Shown: piece after piece, positions 30,921 to 39,413 of the stretch | How the letters are laid out: each line of letters starts with the position of its first letter | Numbering within the stretch: position 1 is the stretch's first letter | NCBI GenBank assembly: GCA_021203465.1 | Contig: JAJQBC010000060.1 | Location: 1-43,721 of the forward strand | Reading direction: 5' to 3' | Length of the DNA stretch: 43,721 bases | Origin: Lachnospiraceae bacterium | Lineage (GTDB): Bacteria; Bacillota; Clostridia; Lachnospirales; Lachnospiraceae | Translations under genes and position numbers: made by a program | The notes under the pieces: generated by a model | Database searches by the model: none | What the model was told of the DNA's origin: nothing | The model's input: only the letters and a program-made list of their open reading frames with translations

Positions 30921-32687
30921 ATGGCTTTTGACGGCATCACCGTCGCCTGCATGGCGCATGAATTAAATACGAAATTGTCCGGCGGGCGCATCTCAAAGAT
31001 TGTACAGTCGGAGACGGACGAGCTTCTGCTGACCGTCAAGACAAAGGAGGGAAACCTAAGGCTGCTGCTCTCGGCCTCCGCAAGCCTTCCTCTCGTCTAT
31101 CTGACGGAGATGAACAAGACGGCGCCGATGACGGCGCCGAATTTCTGCATGCTGCTGCGCAAGCACTTGAGCGGCGGGCGCATTCTCTCGGTTACGCAAC
31201 CCTCGATGGAGCGCGTGCTGCGCTTCGAGATCGAGCACCTCGACGAGATGGGCGATCTCTGCCGCAAATATCTGATCATCGAGCTGATGGGCAAACACAG
31301 CAACATCATCTTCTGCACGCAGGACGATCAGATCATCGACAGCATCAAGCGCGTGTCCGCCAATATGAGTTCGGTGCGGGAGGTGCTCCCGGGCAGGCCC
31401 TATTTCATCCCGGACACGCAGGGCAAATCCGACCCGCTCACGATCGTGGAGCAGGATTTTATCACGCTGATCAGCGCGAAGCCTGCGAAGCTCGCAAAGG
31501 CGCTCTATACCTCGCTCACGGGCTTAAGCCCGGTCGCGGCGGAGGAGATCTGTCATCTGGCTTCTCTTGACTCCGACCGGCCTGCGAATGTCTATGAGCC
31601 GGAAGAGCTGCTGCACCTGTACCGGATGCTCCGGCGCTATCTGGAACCGATAAGCATATGGAAGGAAACGGATACAACAGGCAAGGACGCAGATTTCCAG
31701 CCCTCGATCTACTACGACGGCAAAAATCCGGTCGAATTCTCCTGCCTGCCGCTGACACTCTACGCAGACTGCCGCCGGGAATCTTACCCCAGCGCTTCAC
31801 TCATGCTGGAGCACTATTACGCCGAAAAAAACACGCTGAGCCGCATCCGCCAGCGCTCGACCGACCTGCGCCGCATCGTGCAGACCGCGCTGGAGCGCAA
31901 TGTGAAGAAATATGATCTGCAGGCAAAGCAGCTGAAGGACACCGAAAAGCGCGAGAAATACCGCGTCTATGGGGAACTCATCAATACCTACGGCTACAAT
32001 GTTGAGCCCGGCAGCAAAAGCTTCCGCGCGCTCAACTACTACACGGGCGAGGAGATCGAGATCCCGCTCGATCCGCAGATCCCGGTGCAGGAGAACGCGA
32101 AGAAATATTTTGACCGCTATGGAAAATTAAAGAGAACCTATGAGGCTGTCACCGCCCTTCTTAAAGAAACCGGCGAGGAGATCGAGCATCTGCGCTCTAT
32201 CCAGACCGCGCTCGATATTGCCCTCAAGGAGGAGGATCTGGCCGAGATTCGCGAGGAGCTGATGCAGTCCGGCTATATCCGCAAGCGGCCACAGAACGCA
32301 AAGCGGCCGAAAATTACCTCAAAGCCCTTCCACTATATTTCCTCCGACGGCTACGATATGTATGTCGGGAAGAATAATCTGCAGAACGACGCGCTGACCT
32401 TCCAGTTTGCAAACGGCAATGACTGGTGGTTCCACGCAAAGGGCGCTCCCGGCTCCCACGTCATCGTGCGGACAAATGGAGACACGCTGCCCGACTCCAC
32501 CTTTGAGGAGGCCGCGCGGCTGGCGGCGCACTACAGCGCGAACCGCGACGCCGAGAAGGTCGAGATCGACTATGTCGAGAAGAAGCAGGTGAAGAAGCCG
32601 AACGGCGCGAAGCCCGGCTTTGTCGTCTACTACACGAACTACTCGATGATGATCAGCCCGGACATTTCCGGGATTCGGGAGCTTTAA
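30921..32687 (+). CDS. rqcH: RqcH (NFACT family), ribosome-associated quality control protein
   Basis: This 588-residue protein is the bacterial Rqc2 homologue that binds stalled 50S subunits with tRNA-Ala and adds alanine tails to trapped peptides. The NFACT-N domain starts MAFDGITVACMAHELNTKLSGGRISKI. The middle coiled coil is at about residues 290-445. The NFACT-R domain near the C-terminus has NDWWFHAKGAPGSHVIVR. The Asp97-Arg98 pair needed in B. subtilis RqcH is Glu97-Arg98 here. Older annotation calls these fibronectin-binding proteins. AAGGAG precedes the ATG. Confidence 0.93.
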   Translation: MAFDGITVACMAHELNTKLSGGRISKIVQSETDELLLTVKTKEGNLRLLLSASASLPLVYLTEMNKTAPMTAPNFCMLLRKHLSGGRILSVTQPSMERVLRFEIEHLDEMGDLCRKYLIIELMGKHSNIIFCTQDDQIIDSIKRVSANMSSVREVLPGRPYFIPDTQGKSDPLTIVEQDFITLISAKPAKLAKALYTSLTGLSPVAAEEICHLASLDSDRPANVYEPEELLHLYRMLRRYLEPISIWKETDTTGKDADFQPSIYYDGKNPVEFSCLPLTLYADCRRESYPSASLMLEHYYAEKNTLSRIRQRSTDLRRIVQTALERNVKKYDLQAKQLKDTEKREKYRVYGELINTYGYNVEPGSKSFRALNYYTGEEIEIPLDPQIPVQENAKKYFDRYGKLKRTYEAVTALLKETGEEIEHLRSIQTALDIALKEEDLAEIREELMQSGYIRKRPQNAKRPKITSKPFHYISSDGYDMYVGKNNLQNDALTFQFANGNDWWFHAKGAPGSHVIVRTNGDTLPDSTFEEAARLAAHYSANRDAEKVEIDYVEKKQVKKPNGAKPGFVVYYTNYSMMISPDISGIREL

Positions 32688-32715
32688 AACATTGGTTCAA
32701 ACGGAGGTATTGTCC

Positions 32716-32958
32716 ATGATGTATCCGCTGATGACCCTGGATGATGGCACAGAGATCGTTCATTCCGATATGAATTCGGATGGGCGGGTGAAGGTTTATA
32801 TGGAAAAACCAGATGAAAAATATTGTTTTCGGCATGCCACTTGCTGGCTGCCTGATTATACCTGGGAGGATATCTACGAATTTTCTCAGGATGATATTGA
32901 CCGTTTTCAGAAAATCATCAGGTCCTCATCCCTTCGTGAGGCTCACTATTACTGCTAG
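32716..32958 (+). CDS. Small acidic protein of unknown function
   Basis: This 80-residue protein begins MMYPLMTLDDGTEIVHSD and contains KVYMEKPDEKYCFRHATCWLPDYTWEDI. It is not recognised as a named domain. GGAGG at 32703-32707 lies eight bases before the ATG at 32716, which is preferred over an in-frame start at 32692. Its stop codon TAG overlaps, base for base in part, the stop codon of the NusG_II gene on the other strand (32955-32958). It follows rqcH by 28 bases and may be cotranscribed. Confidence 0.65.
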   Translation: MMYPLMTLDDGTEIVHSDMNSDGRVKVYMEKPDEKYCFRHATCWLPDYTWEDIYEFSQDDIDRFQKIIRSSSLREAHYYC

Positions 32959-33311
32959 TCTTCCTCGCTCTCAATGTAGATGAGCAGATCATGCGGCAGA
33001 CAGGCGATCACGCCGCCGGTCTCAGACAGCGCACCGCTCTGCACACAGATCTGGTCGGGACAGTCCGCCTCGCTCACATAGACCGCGCCATCTTCTATCC
33101 AGATAACATTGTATCCTACGATATCATCCTCGATGCACAGTTCTGTGTCCTTCGAGAGGTCAAGCTTTTCATAGACCTCCCCCCGATACTGGATTACAGC
33201 ATACACCGCCGGTTCTTTCGACGCCCGATAACGCTGGAATAGAAGTCCTCCGATGGCTATCAGAAGAATCAATGTGGCGAACGCGATCAGATTGCGCTTC
33301 TGTTTCGACAT
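32955..33311 (-). CDS. NusG domain II-containing membrane-anchored protein
   Basis: This 118-residue protein has one N-terminal transmembrane segment (NLIAFATLILLIAIGGLLF) and then a NusG_II domain with YNVIWIEDGAVYVSEADCPDQICVQSGALSETGGVIACLPHDLLI. The two cysteines of CPDQIC and the later ACLPH are family marks. Function is unknown. Such genes often lie near apbE and rnf genes in Firmicutes, as here, so an exported redox role is possible. The ATG at 33311 follows GGGAAGGAT; an upstream extension is rejected. Confidence 0.8.
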   Translation of the reverse strand: MSKQKRNLIAFATLILLIAIGGLLFQRYRASKEPAVYAVIQYRGEVYEKLDLSKDTELCIEDDIVGYNVIWIEDGAVYVSEADCPDQICVQSGALSETGGVIACLPHDLLIYIESEED

Positions 33312-33426
33312 AATCTTATATCCTTCCCATTTAAAAAGTATCCTGATATGTTCTCGCAAAATGCTATAGTGGATTTGCCCACACTTGCTTAAAGCGAAAA
33401 ATGAAAAGCTCTTAATGTAAAACGAA

Positions 33427-33462
33427 GATATGCTCCCTCCCATCGAAGGAAAGGAGCATATC
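33427..33462 (-). terminator. Candidate terminator after the exported flavoprotein gene
   Basis: A perfect 10-bp stem is formed by GATATGCTCC (33427-33436) and GGAGCATATC (33453-33462). On the minus strand it is followed by TTCGTTTTAC, a moderate U-tract. The rest of 33312-33546 holds no gene. Confidence 0.55.
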
Positions 33463-33546
33463 GAAAAAATTGTGTAAAAGCCCTGCTAACGAACATGCGC
33501 TGCCGTTATGGCAAGCTGTTGCACATGAAAATCTGCTGCTCAGCGT

Positions 33547-36189
33547 TTACTGGCTGTCCGCGTCGATCGCATTCGCCGCCGTGCGTCCGGAAACGAGAAT
33601 CTCGACGATCGCGTTGCCGCCCAGTCGATTGCCGCCGTGGATACCGCCGGTGACCTCGCCGGCCGCATAGAGACCGGTGATCGCATTTCCGTCTGCATCG
33701 AGCACATGACGATCGGTATCAATCGACAGGCCACCCATCGTGTGGTGAGTCGACGGAGCCATGACACGGATGCGGATAACCGCGCCCTCCAGGTTGTAGC
33801 TGTCCTCGATGTAGTTGCCGTCCTCGTCGGTCTCAACGTCACCGATCAGCGCGCTCGCCTGACTCTTCTCAATGCCGTCGGAGGGCTGCTCGCCCGCCAT
33901 GATCGAGCGGTCATAGGCCTCAATCGTCGCATAGATCACTTCGGGATCGGCCTCCATGCCATACTCGTCCAGAACCTCCTGCATTTCCTCCGCGCTGGAG
34001 ACAAGATAGACCCTGCCTTCCACTTCCTCATCGAGCTCATAGGGATAGCCCGCACCCGGTGAGACATTTCCGTTGGAAAACTCAAGGAAGACGCCCTGCG
34101 TTCCGTTGTATTCAATACCGTTCTCAAACTCACCCAGCGCCAGAACATCGCGCTCCGCGGACTCATTTACGAAGCGTTCGCCAGTCGTCGGATTAATATA
34201 CACACAGCCGGTGCCACCGCCGAATGCCAGATCGCCGTCGTCAATCCAGGAGATCGGCATCATCTGCGTCCAGCCCTCGCCAACCGTGGCTGCTCCGGCC
34301 TCCTCCGCCATCGTAATACCGTCGCCCTGCAGAGAGGATCTGTTCGTGGTCTCCGTGTCGGAATTGATATAGTCTGCATCCCAGTACTCATTGGTCTCAA
34401 TGACCTTGTCAATATTCGCCGCATAGCCGCCGGTCGCCAGAACGACACCATCATTCGCGTAAGCGTAGACGGTCGTGCCGTCGTACATCGTTGCCTGCAC
34501 GCCTACGACTGCTCCATTATCATCCAGCAGCAGATTCTCCGCCGTGGTACGGGTCATGATCTTGTTCTGATCCGCCGTCTCTGAGGTGACGAGCAACGTG
34601 TTCTTCAGCGTTGCGAAATAAGTCCCCCAGTTCCCGGTTTCTTCTGCCTCTCCGTCACCGTCCAGGTCGCAGCCCAGATAGCCGTTCTCTCTGTACCAGA
34701 GCGCGCCGATCAACGTCGTCTGGCTGGCGTCGTCAAACAATGCTCCCTGATCCTCGAGCCACTCCTTCAGACCCTGGCCGTCATTGATAAACTGACTGAC
34801 CAGCTCATAATCGCCATAGTTCCACTCCGTCATATCATCGTTCGGACGAAGTCCGCCGTAATAGGTCTGAAAGATGTGAAGATTGACGGTGGAGAACAGC
34901 GTGATCTGGCTCTCCGGAACGCCTGCGTCAAGCTGCGGCTGCGCCCAGTCGAGATACTCCTGAATCTCCTCCTTCAGTTCCTTAAGCGTCTCCAGATACT
35001 CCTCATGGACACTGTGCTGGCTCAGCTCCTCGATGTCGCCGGCCACAAACTCATGATCCTGATAATATTCCTCGTCAAATGGCTCCTCTGACCACTCGAG
35101 AATTGTCTTCAAAGTATCGATGCAGCCCTGCACGGACATGACCTTGTCATAAGTCTGGCCATCGTAATCCCATACGCCGGTCGTCGCGTCCGGATCATCC
35201 GGATCCCATACGAGATATGGCATCACCGACTGGAAATAGCCACCGGATACCAGCGTGTTGCCGCCAATCTCCGCATTCTCCTCGATGACTAGCACCGTGT
35301 CGCCGTTCAGCGCTGCCTGCGCTGCTGCCGCCATACCGGCACCGCCCGCGCCGACAATCACAACATCATAAGTTTCTTCGATATCCTCCTGCGCCTCATG
35401 CACGACAGTATTCTTCTGGAAGGTACTCGCATCCGAGACGCCCGCCTGCTCCGCCGCGTCATTCAGCGCCTCGCGGATCGCCCTGCTCGTGAAGGTCGCG
35501 CCGGACACTGAGTCAACGCCCGATCCGTTGGCCGCGATCGCATCCTCAAACATGATATCATACGCGACGTCTCCCACATGAGCGGTTTCCGAAGATGTAT
35601 TCACCTGAATATCGGTGATCGCCGTGTCGCTGAAGGTCACATCCAGCTTGACCTCGCCCTTGTATCCCTCGCCGGTACCCGTATAAGTACCCGCCGTGAA
35701 CGTCAGCTCTCCGCTGTCATCCGCCACTGAGGTATCCGTTCCGCTGACCGCTGCGTCGATGGCCGCCTGCGCGGCCTCCCGGATGCCGTCCGAAGTATAG
35801 GTCGCCCCTGACACACCGTCGATCTCGGCACTCTGCGCGTCAAGAATCTGCTGTGCCAGCTCATCCAGCGCCGCACCGCCGATCGTCTCCGTCTCACTGT
35901 CACCGACCGCCTCCACCGCTGTAATGGAGCTGTCATCGGTCGTGATCGTGACCGATACCAGGCCGCCGAAACCGGATGCCTCTCCGGTATAGGTGCCGGG
36001 CGTGTAAGTGCCCGCCTCACCGGCTGAAGCTGTCGTCGTTGTCGCCGTTGCCGCACCGCCCGACGAAGCGCTGTCAGCGGAATCAAACACAGCTTCCGCC
36101 CCCTGCAGCGCCACAAGCACCACGATGCTGGCAACTCCCGCAACTACACCCTTGATAAAAGTGCTGCGGGAAATTCCATTCTTTGCCAC
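33547..36189 (-). CDS. Exported flavoprotein: two covalent-FMN domains plus fumarate-reductase-like FAD domain
   Basis: This protein of 880 residues has an N-terminal membrane or signal segment (residues 8-33). Two FMN-binding domains follow, with ApbE target motifs SGATYTS (Thr130) and SGATFTS (Thr232). From residue 273 the FAD-binding flavocytochrome-c/fumarate reductase fold begins: YDVVIVGAGGAGMAAAAQAAL, IEENAEIGGNTL, and later HHTMGGLSID and GGNRLGGNAIVE. The active-site Arg of NERxxRD is kept (NESAERD), but the QxHP substrate His of fumarate reductase is Met (QMMP). The substrate is therefore probably not fumarate. The start is a GTG at 36189 after GAAGGAGGG. The gene follows apbE and the rnf genes. 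The Arg pair of a Tat signal is absent. Confidence 0.9.
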   Translation of the reverse strand: MAKNGISRSTFIKGVVAGVASIVVLVALQGAEAVFDSADSASSGGAATATTTTASAGEAGTYTPGTYTGEASGFGGLVSVTITTDDSSITAVEAVGDSETETIGGAALDELAQQILDAQSAEIDGVSGATYTSDGIREAAQAAIDAAVSGTDTSVADDSGELTFTAGTYTGTGEGYKGEVKLDVTFSDTAITDIQVNTSSETAHVGDVAYDIMFEDAIAANGSGVDSVSGATFTSRAIREALNDAAEQAGVSDASTFQKNTVVHEAQEDIEETYDVVIVGAGGAGMAAAAQAALNGDTVLVIEENAEIGGNTLVSGGYFQSVMPYLVWDPDDPDATTGVWDYDGQTYDKVMSVQGCIDTLKTILEWSEEPFDEEYYQDHEFVAGDIEELSQHSVHEEYLETLKELKEEIQEYLDWAQPQLDAGVPESQITLFSTVNLHIFQTYYGGLRPNDDMTEWNYGDYELVSQFINDGQGLKEWLEDQGALFDDASQTTLIGALWYRENGYLGCDLDGDGEAEETGNWGTYFATLKNTLLVTSETADQNKIMTRTTAENLLLDDNGAVVGVQATMYDGTTVYAYANDGVVLATGGYAANIDKVIETNEYWDADYINSDTETTNRSSLQGDGITMAEEAGAATVGEGWTQMMPISWIDDGDLAFGGGTGCVYINPTTGERFVNESAERDVLALGEFENGIEYNGTQGVFLEFSNGNVSPGAGYPYELDEEVEGRVYLVSSAEEMQEVLDEYGMEADPEVIYATIEAYDRSIMAGEQPSDGIEKSQASALIGDVETDEDGNYIEDSYNLEGAVIRIRVMAPSTHHTMGGLSIDTDRHVLDADGNAITGLYAAGEVTGGIHGGNRLGGNAIVEILVSGRTAANAIDADSQ

Positions 36190-36290
36190 AATTTTCCCTC
36201 CTTCTTCACTGTAAAAAACCTGAATGGTGACCATGCAGACTGCATACAGGAACGTATAGACATCAAACAGGCCTTGATTAATAGATATAT

Positions 36291-36315
36291 AAAAGCTCTG
36301 TCTGAATGAGCTTTT
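36291..36315. terminator. Candidate bidirectional hairpin at the apbE end
   Basis: AAAAGCTC (36291-36298) and GAGCTTTT (36308-36315) form an 8-bp stem that overlaps the apbE stop codon. A-runs before and T-runs after would make a weak terminator on either strand. If it works, the flavoprotein gene is partly uncoupled from the rnf operon. The remaining 36190-36290 holds no gene. Confidence 0.4.
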
Positions 36316-37342
36316 ATTCTTTTATAACCGTCACTTCCTCCTCTGTCTCGAAATCTCCGCTGATCCCCTCTGTCACATAAACCTCCCGGTCTTCCGTGAC
36401 AAAAATCGCATCGAATTCACCGGCATGTGCCTTCCAGTATTCCGACGCTTCGTCGAGTCCCATCAGGTAGAGCGCCGTCGAGAGCGCATCCGCGAGCATT
36501 CCGTTCTCCGAGACAATCGATACCGAAATCAGCCCGCTGTCCGCCGGACAGCCGCTGCGCGGGTCGAGGATATGGATATAAGTGTTTCCATCCTCCTCGA
36601 AATAGCGCTCGTATCCTCCCGAGGTGATGACCGCCTTATCCACGACCGGAAGCGCACCTAAGATACTCCCCGTCTCACCGTCCGGATCCTGAATACCGAT
36701 CCGCCAGTCCGAGCCGTCCGGCTTCGTCCCCAGCGTCTGCACATTGCCGCCGAGGGAGACCATGCCGGAGGTCACGCCGTACTCTTCATAAATCTCCATA
36801 ATCCGTGCCGAGGTGTAGCCCTTTGCGATCCCGCCAAGGTCGAGCATCTGCCCTTCCCCAAGCACCACCTGGTCGCCTTCAAGGCTGATTGCGGAAGCGT
36901 CCACATACGCGAGCGTATCCTCAAGCTCCTCCTCCGTCGGCACATGATACTCTCCGGAATAGAAGCCCCAAAGCTCCACAAGCGGATAGACCGTCACATC
37001 AAAAAGTCCGCCGGTCTCCTCATAGATCGCGAGCGCCTCCTCAAGGATCGCCTGCGTGTTCTCCGAGAGCGTTCCGCCGCCGTCCGCATTGATACGTGAG
37101 ACTTCGCTCGATGCGCTACCGGTCGACAACAGCGCATCGAGTCGTTCCACCTCTTCCACTGCAGCCTCTACGGCGGCTTCAGCATTGCGCCCATAAGCGG
37201 TGAAGCTCATGACCGTATCCATGGCCAGAATCTGTGTCTGATATACGGTGTTACTTCCCTTCTGCCGATACTGATACACACAGCCGACCACAAGCACAAC
37301 CGCAGCCAGTCCCAGTAGGGACAACAGAAGTTTTCGACTCAT
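36314..37342 (-). CDS. apbE: FAD:protein FMN transferase
   Basis: This 342-residue lipoprotein (lipobox LVVGC, Cys21) moves FMN from FAD onto Thr or Ser residues of target proteins outside the membrane. Family motifs are MDTVMSFTAYG, DLGGIAKGYTSARIMEIYEEYGVTSGMVSLGGNVQTLG and DGSDWRIGIQDPDGETGSILG. Likely targets encoded next to it are RnfD, RnfG and the two FMN domains of the exported flavoprotein. It begins three bases after rnfB stops. Confidence 0.95.
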   Translation of the reverse strand: MSRKLLLSLLGLAAVVLVVGCVYQYRQKGSNTVYQTQILAMDTVMSFTAYGRNAEAAVEAAVEEVERLDALLSTGSASSEVSRINADGGGTLSENTQAILEEALAIYEETGGLFDVTVYPLVELWGFYSGEYHVPTEEELEDTLAYVDASAISLEGDQVVLGEGQMLDLGGIAKGYTSARIMEIYEEYGVTSGMVSLGGNVQTLGTKPDGSDWRIGIQDPDGETGSILGALPVVDKAVITSGGYERYFEEDGNTYIHILDPRSGCPADSGLISVSIVSENGMLADALSTALYLMGLDEASEYWKAHAGEFDAIFVTEDREVYVTEGISGDFETEEEVTVIKE

Positions 37343-37345
37343 CGC

Positions 37346-38134
37346 TTACTGCATGGTGATGATCTTCGTCGGGCACTTTTCGGCGCATTTGCCGCAGCCC
37401 ACGCACTTGTCGTAGTCGATCACCGCCAGATTTCCTTCCACATGAATCGCATCGTGCTCGCACTGCCGCTCGCAGGCCTTGCAGCCAAGGCAGCCCGCCG
37501 TACAGACCTTCTTGACCTCCGGTCCACGGTTCTTATTTGAACAGCGCACCGCATAGCTTCTATCCGCGCGTGCGATCTCAATCAATCCCTTCGGACAGGC
37601 AGCTGCGCAGAGGCCGCAGCCCACGCACTTGTCCGTGTCGACGGTTGCCACGCCATTCACCACATGAATCGCGTCATACTCACAGGCCTTCACACAGGAG
37701 CCAAGTCCCAGGCAGCCGAAGCTGCACGAACCAACCGCCAGTCCGGCCAGCACTGCCGCACGGCAGTCATCGATACCGACATAGCTGCACTGGTTCGCAG
37801 TGTGCTCGCAGTCGCCCGCGCACTTCACGAGCGCGGTCTTGCGCTGCGCCGCCTCGGCTTCCATGCCCATGATCGCGCTGATCTTCTCGACCATCTCAGC
37901 CGAACCGACCGGGCAGGCGTTCGTTGGGGCTTCGCCCTTCGCGATCGCCGCGGCCACCGCGTCGCAACCCGCGTAACCACAGGCGCCGCAGTTGTTGCCG
38001 GGGAGACATTCCCGTATGGCGATCTCATTTTCATCCACTTCTACATAAAATTTCTTACCGGCTCCCACCAGCGCGACTCCGATGATCAGACCGATCACGC
38101 CGACGACTAGCATTGCTATGATAATTCCCTGCAT
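37346..38134 (-). CDS. rnfB: Rnf complex subunit B, ferredoxin-type Fe-S protein
   Basis: This 262-residue protein has one N-terminal membrane helix, then the four-cysteine cluster CLPGNNCGACGYAGC, and further 4Fe-4S motifs CVGCGLCAAACP, CLGCKACERQC and CVGCGKCAEKCP. It accepts electrons from reduced ferredoxin in the Rnf complex. Length and motif order are normal for clostridial RnfB. A GGGAGG site precedes the ATG, and the gene lies between rnfA and apbE. Confidence 0.96.
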   Translation of the reverse strand: MQGIIIAMLVVGVIGLIIGVALVGAGKKFYVEVDENEIAIRECLPGNNCGACGYAGCDAVAAAIAKGEAPTNACPVGSAEMVEKISAIMGMEAEAAQRKTALVKCAGDCEHTANQCSYVGIDDCRAAVLAGLAVGSCSFGCLGLGSCVKACEYDAIHVVNGVATVDTDKCVGCGLCAAACPKGLIEIARADRSYAVRCSNKNRGPEVKKVCTAGCLGCKACERQCEHDAIHVEGNLAVIDYDKCVGCGKCAEKCPTKIITMQ

Positions 38135-38149
38135 AGTTTCCTCCCTCTC

Positions 38150-38722
38150 TTACAGGCCGGAAAAGCCCATGAACGCAATCGACATAAGCGCCGCGCACAG
38201 AAGCACAATCGGCGCTCCGCGAAACGGAAGCGGGATCGCCTCCTCGTCCAGACGTCCGCGGATACCTGCCAGCACCACAATCGCGATCGTGTAGCCAACC
38301 GCCGTACCGAAACCGGCCATCACGCTCTCAATCAGATTGTAACCATCCTGCACATTGTTGAGCGCGACACCCAGCACCGCGCAGTTCGTCGTGATCAGCG
38401 GAAGGTAGATGCCGAGCGCCTCATAGATGCCGCGGGATGTCTTCTTGAGGAACATCTCCACAAGCTGCACGAGCGCCGCGATGACCAGGATGAAGACAAT
38501 TGTCTTTAAGTAAGTCAGGTCAAAAGGCACCAGCACATAGTCGTAAAGAAGGCTCGCCACCGCCGAGGCGATCGTGATGACGAAGATCACCGTGCCGCCG
38601 AGACTGGCAGACGTCTTAATCTGCCGCGAGACACCGACAAAGGAACAGATGCCGAGAAACTGGTTTAAGACCACATTGCTCACCAAAGCGTTGGTCACAA
38701 TAATCATAATCAAGGACGTCAT
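38150..38722 (-). CDS. rnfA: Rnf complex subunit A
   Basis: This 190-residue membrane protein has six predicted helices. NALVSNVVLNQFLGICSFVGVSRQI at the N-terminus and YLPLITTNCAVLGVAL in the middle contain the cysteines that hold a membrane-embedded Fe-S centre in RnfA/NqrE. Together with RnfE it forms the ion-translocating core. It overlaps rnfE by four bases (ATGA). Confidence 0.96.
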   Translation of the reverse strand: MTSLIMIIVTNALVSNVVLNQFLGICSFVGVSRQIKTSASLGGTVIFVITIASAVASLLYDYVLVPFDLTYLKTIVFILVIAALVQLVEMFLKKTSRGIYEALGIYLPLITTNCAVLGVALNNVQDGYNLIESVMAGFGTAVGYTIAIVVLAGIRGRLDEEAIPLPFRGAPIVLLCAALMSIAFMGFSGL

Positions 38723-39399
38723 GCTTCTCCCTCCTTTTTCTCATCCGCGCAGGGACTCGCGCAGGCCGCACAGCAGCCGTCGCAGCCCTCGACCATCTTG
38801 TTGGCTCTGGTCATCATCCCGAGCGCGTTCATAACCGCCACAACGAAGGCCAGCACCAGGAAGGCTCCCGGAGCCTTCACGAAGATGGCGATCGGCTCGA
38901 AGAACTCCGGCATCACCTGTACGCCGAAGACCGTGCCCGCGCCGAGCAGCTCACGGAAGACGCCGAGGATAAACAGCGAAATCGTAAAACCAAGTCCCAT
39001 GCCCAGACCATCCATCACCGAGAGGAACGGCGGATTCTTCGACGCATAAGCCTCCGCACGGCCAAAGATGATGCAGTTGACCACGATCAGTGGAATATAG
39101 ATGCCGAGCGCGTCGTACACGGTCGGCGTGTAGGCTTCCATCAGAAGCTCCGTCACCGTCACAAGCGAGGCGACAATCACGATATAGGCGGGAAGCCGTA
39201 CATCGTCAGGAATCACCTTCCTCAGAAGGGAAATAATCAGGTTCGACAGGATCAGCACGGCCATCGTGGACGCGCCCATGCCGACGCCGTTGATCGCGGA
39301 CGTCGTAACTGCGAGCGTCGGACACATGCCGAGCATCAGCACGAAAGACGGGTTCTCCTTCACCACGCCATTATAAATACGTTCTACCCATGGTTTCAT
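38719..39399 (-). CDS. rnfE: Rnf complex subunit E with cysteine-rich tail
   Basis: This 226-residue membrane protein is homologous to RnfA: ENPSFVLMLGMCPTLAVTTSAINGVGMG and YIPLIVVNCIIFGRAEAYA contain the Fe-S centre cysteines. The last 26 residues form a non-membrane tail, EGCDGCCAACASPCADEKKEGEA, with five cysteines. The tail is not needed for the known Rnf function. The ATG at 39399 follows GAGGGG by seven bases; a GTG at 39417 in frame is less likely. Confidence 0.93.
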   Translation of the reverse strand: MKPWVERIYNGVVKENPSFVLMLGMCPTLAVTTSAINGVGMGASTMAVLILSNLIISLLRKVIPDDVRLPAYIVIVASLVTVTELLMEAYTPTVYDALGIYIPLIVVNCIIFGRAEAYASKNPPFLSVMDGLGMGLGFTISLFILGVFRELLGAGTVFGVQVMPEFFEPIAIFVKAPGAFLVLAFVVAVMNALGMMTRANKMVEGCDGCCAACASPCADEKKEGEA

Positions 39400-39413
39400 C
39401 TCGCAACCCCTCC

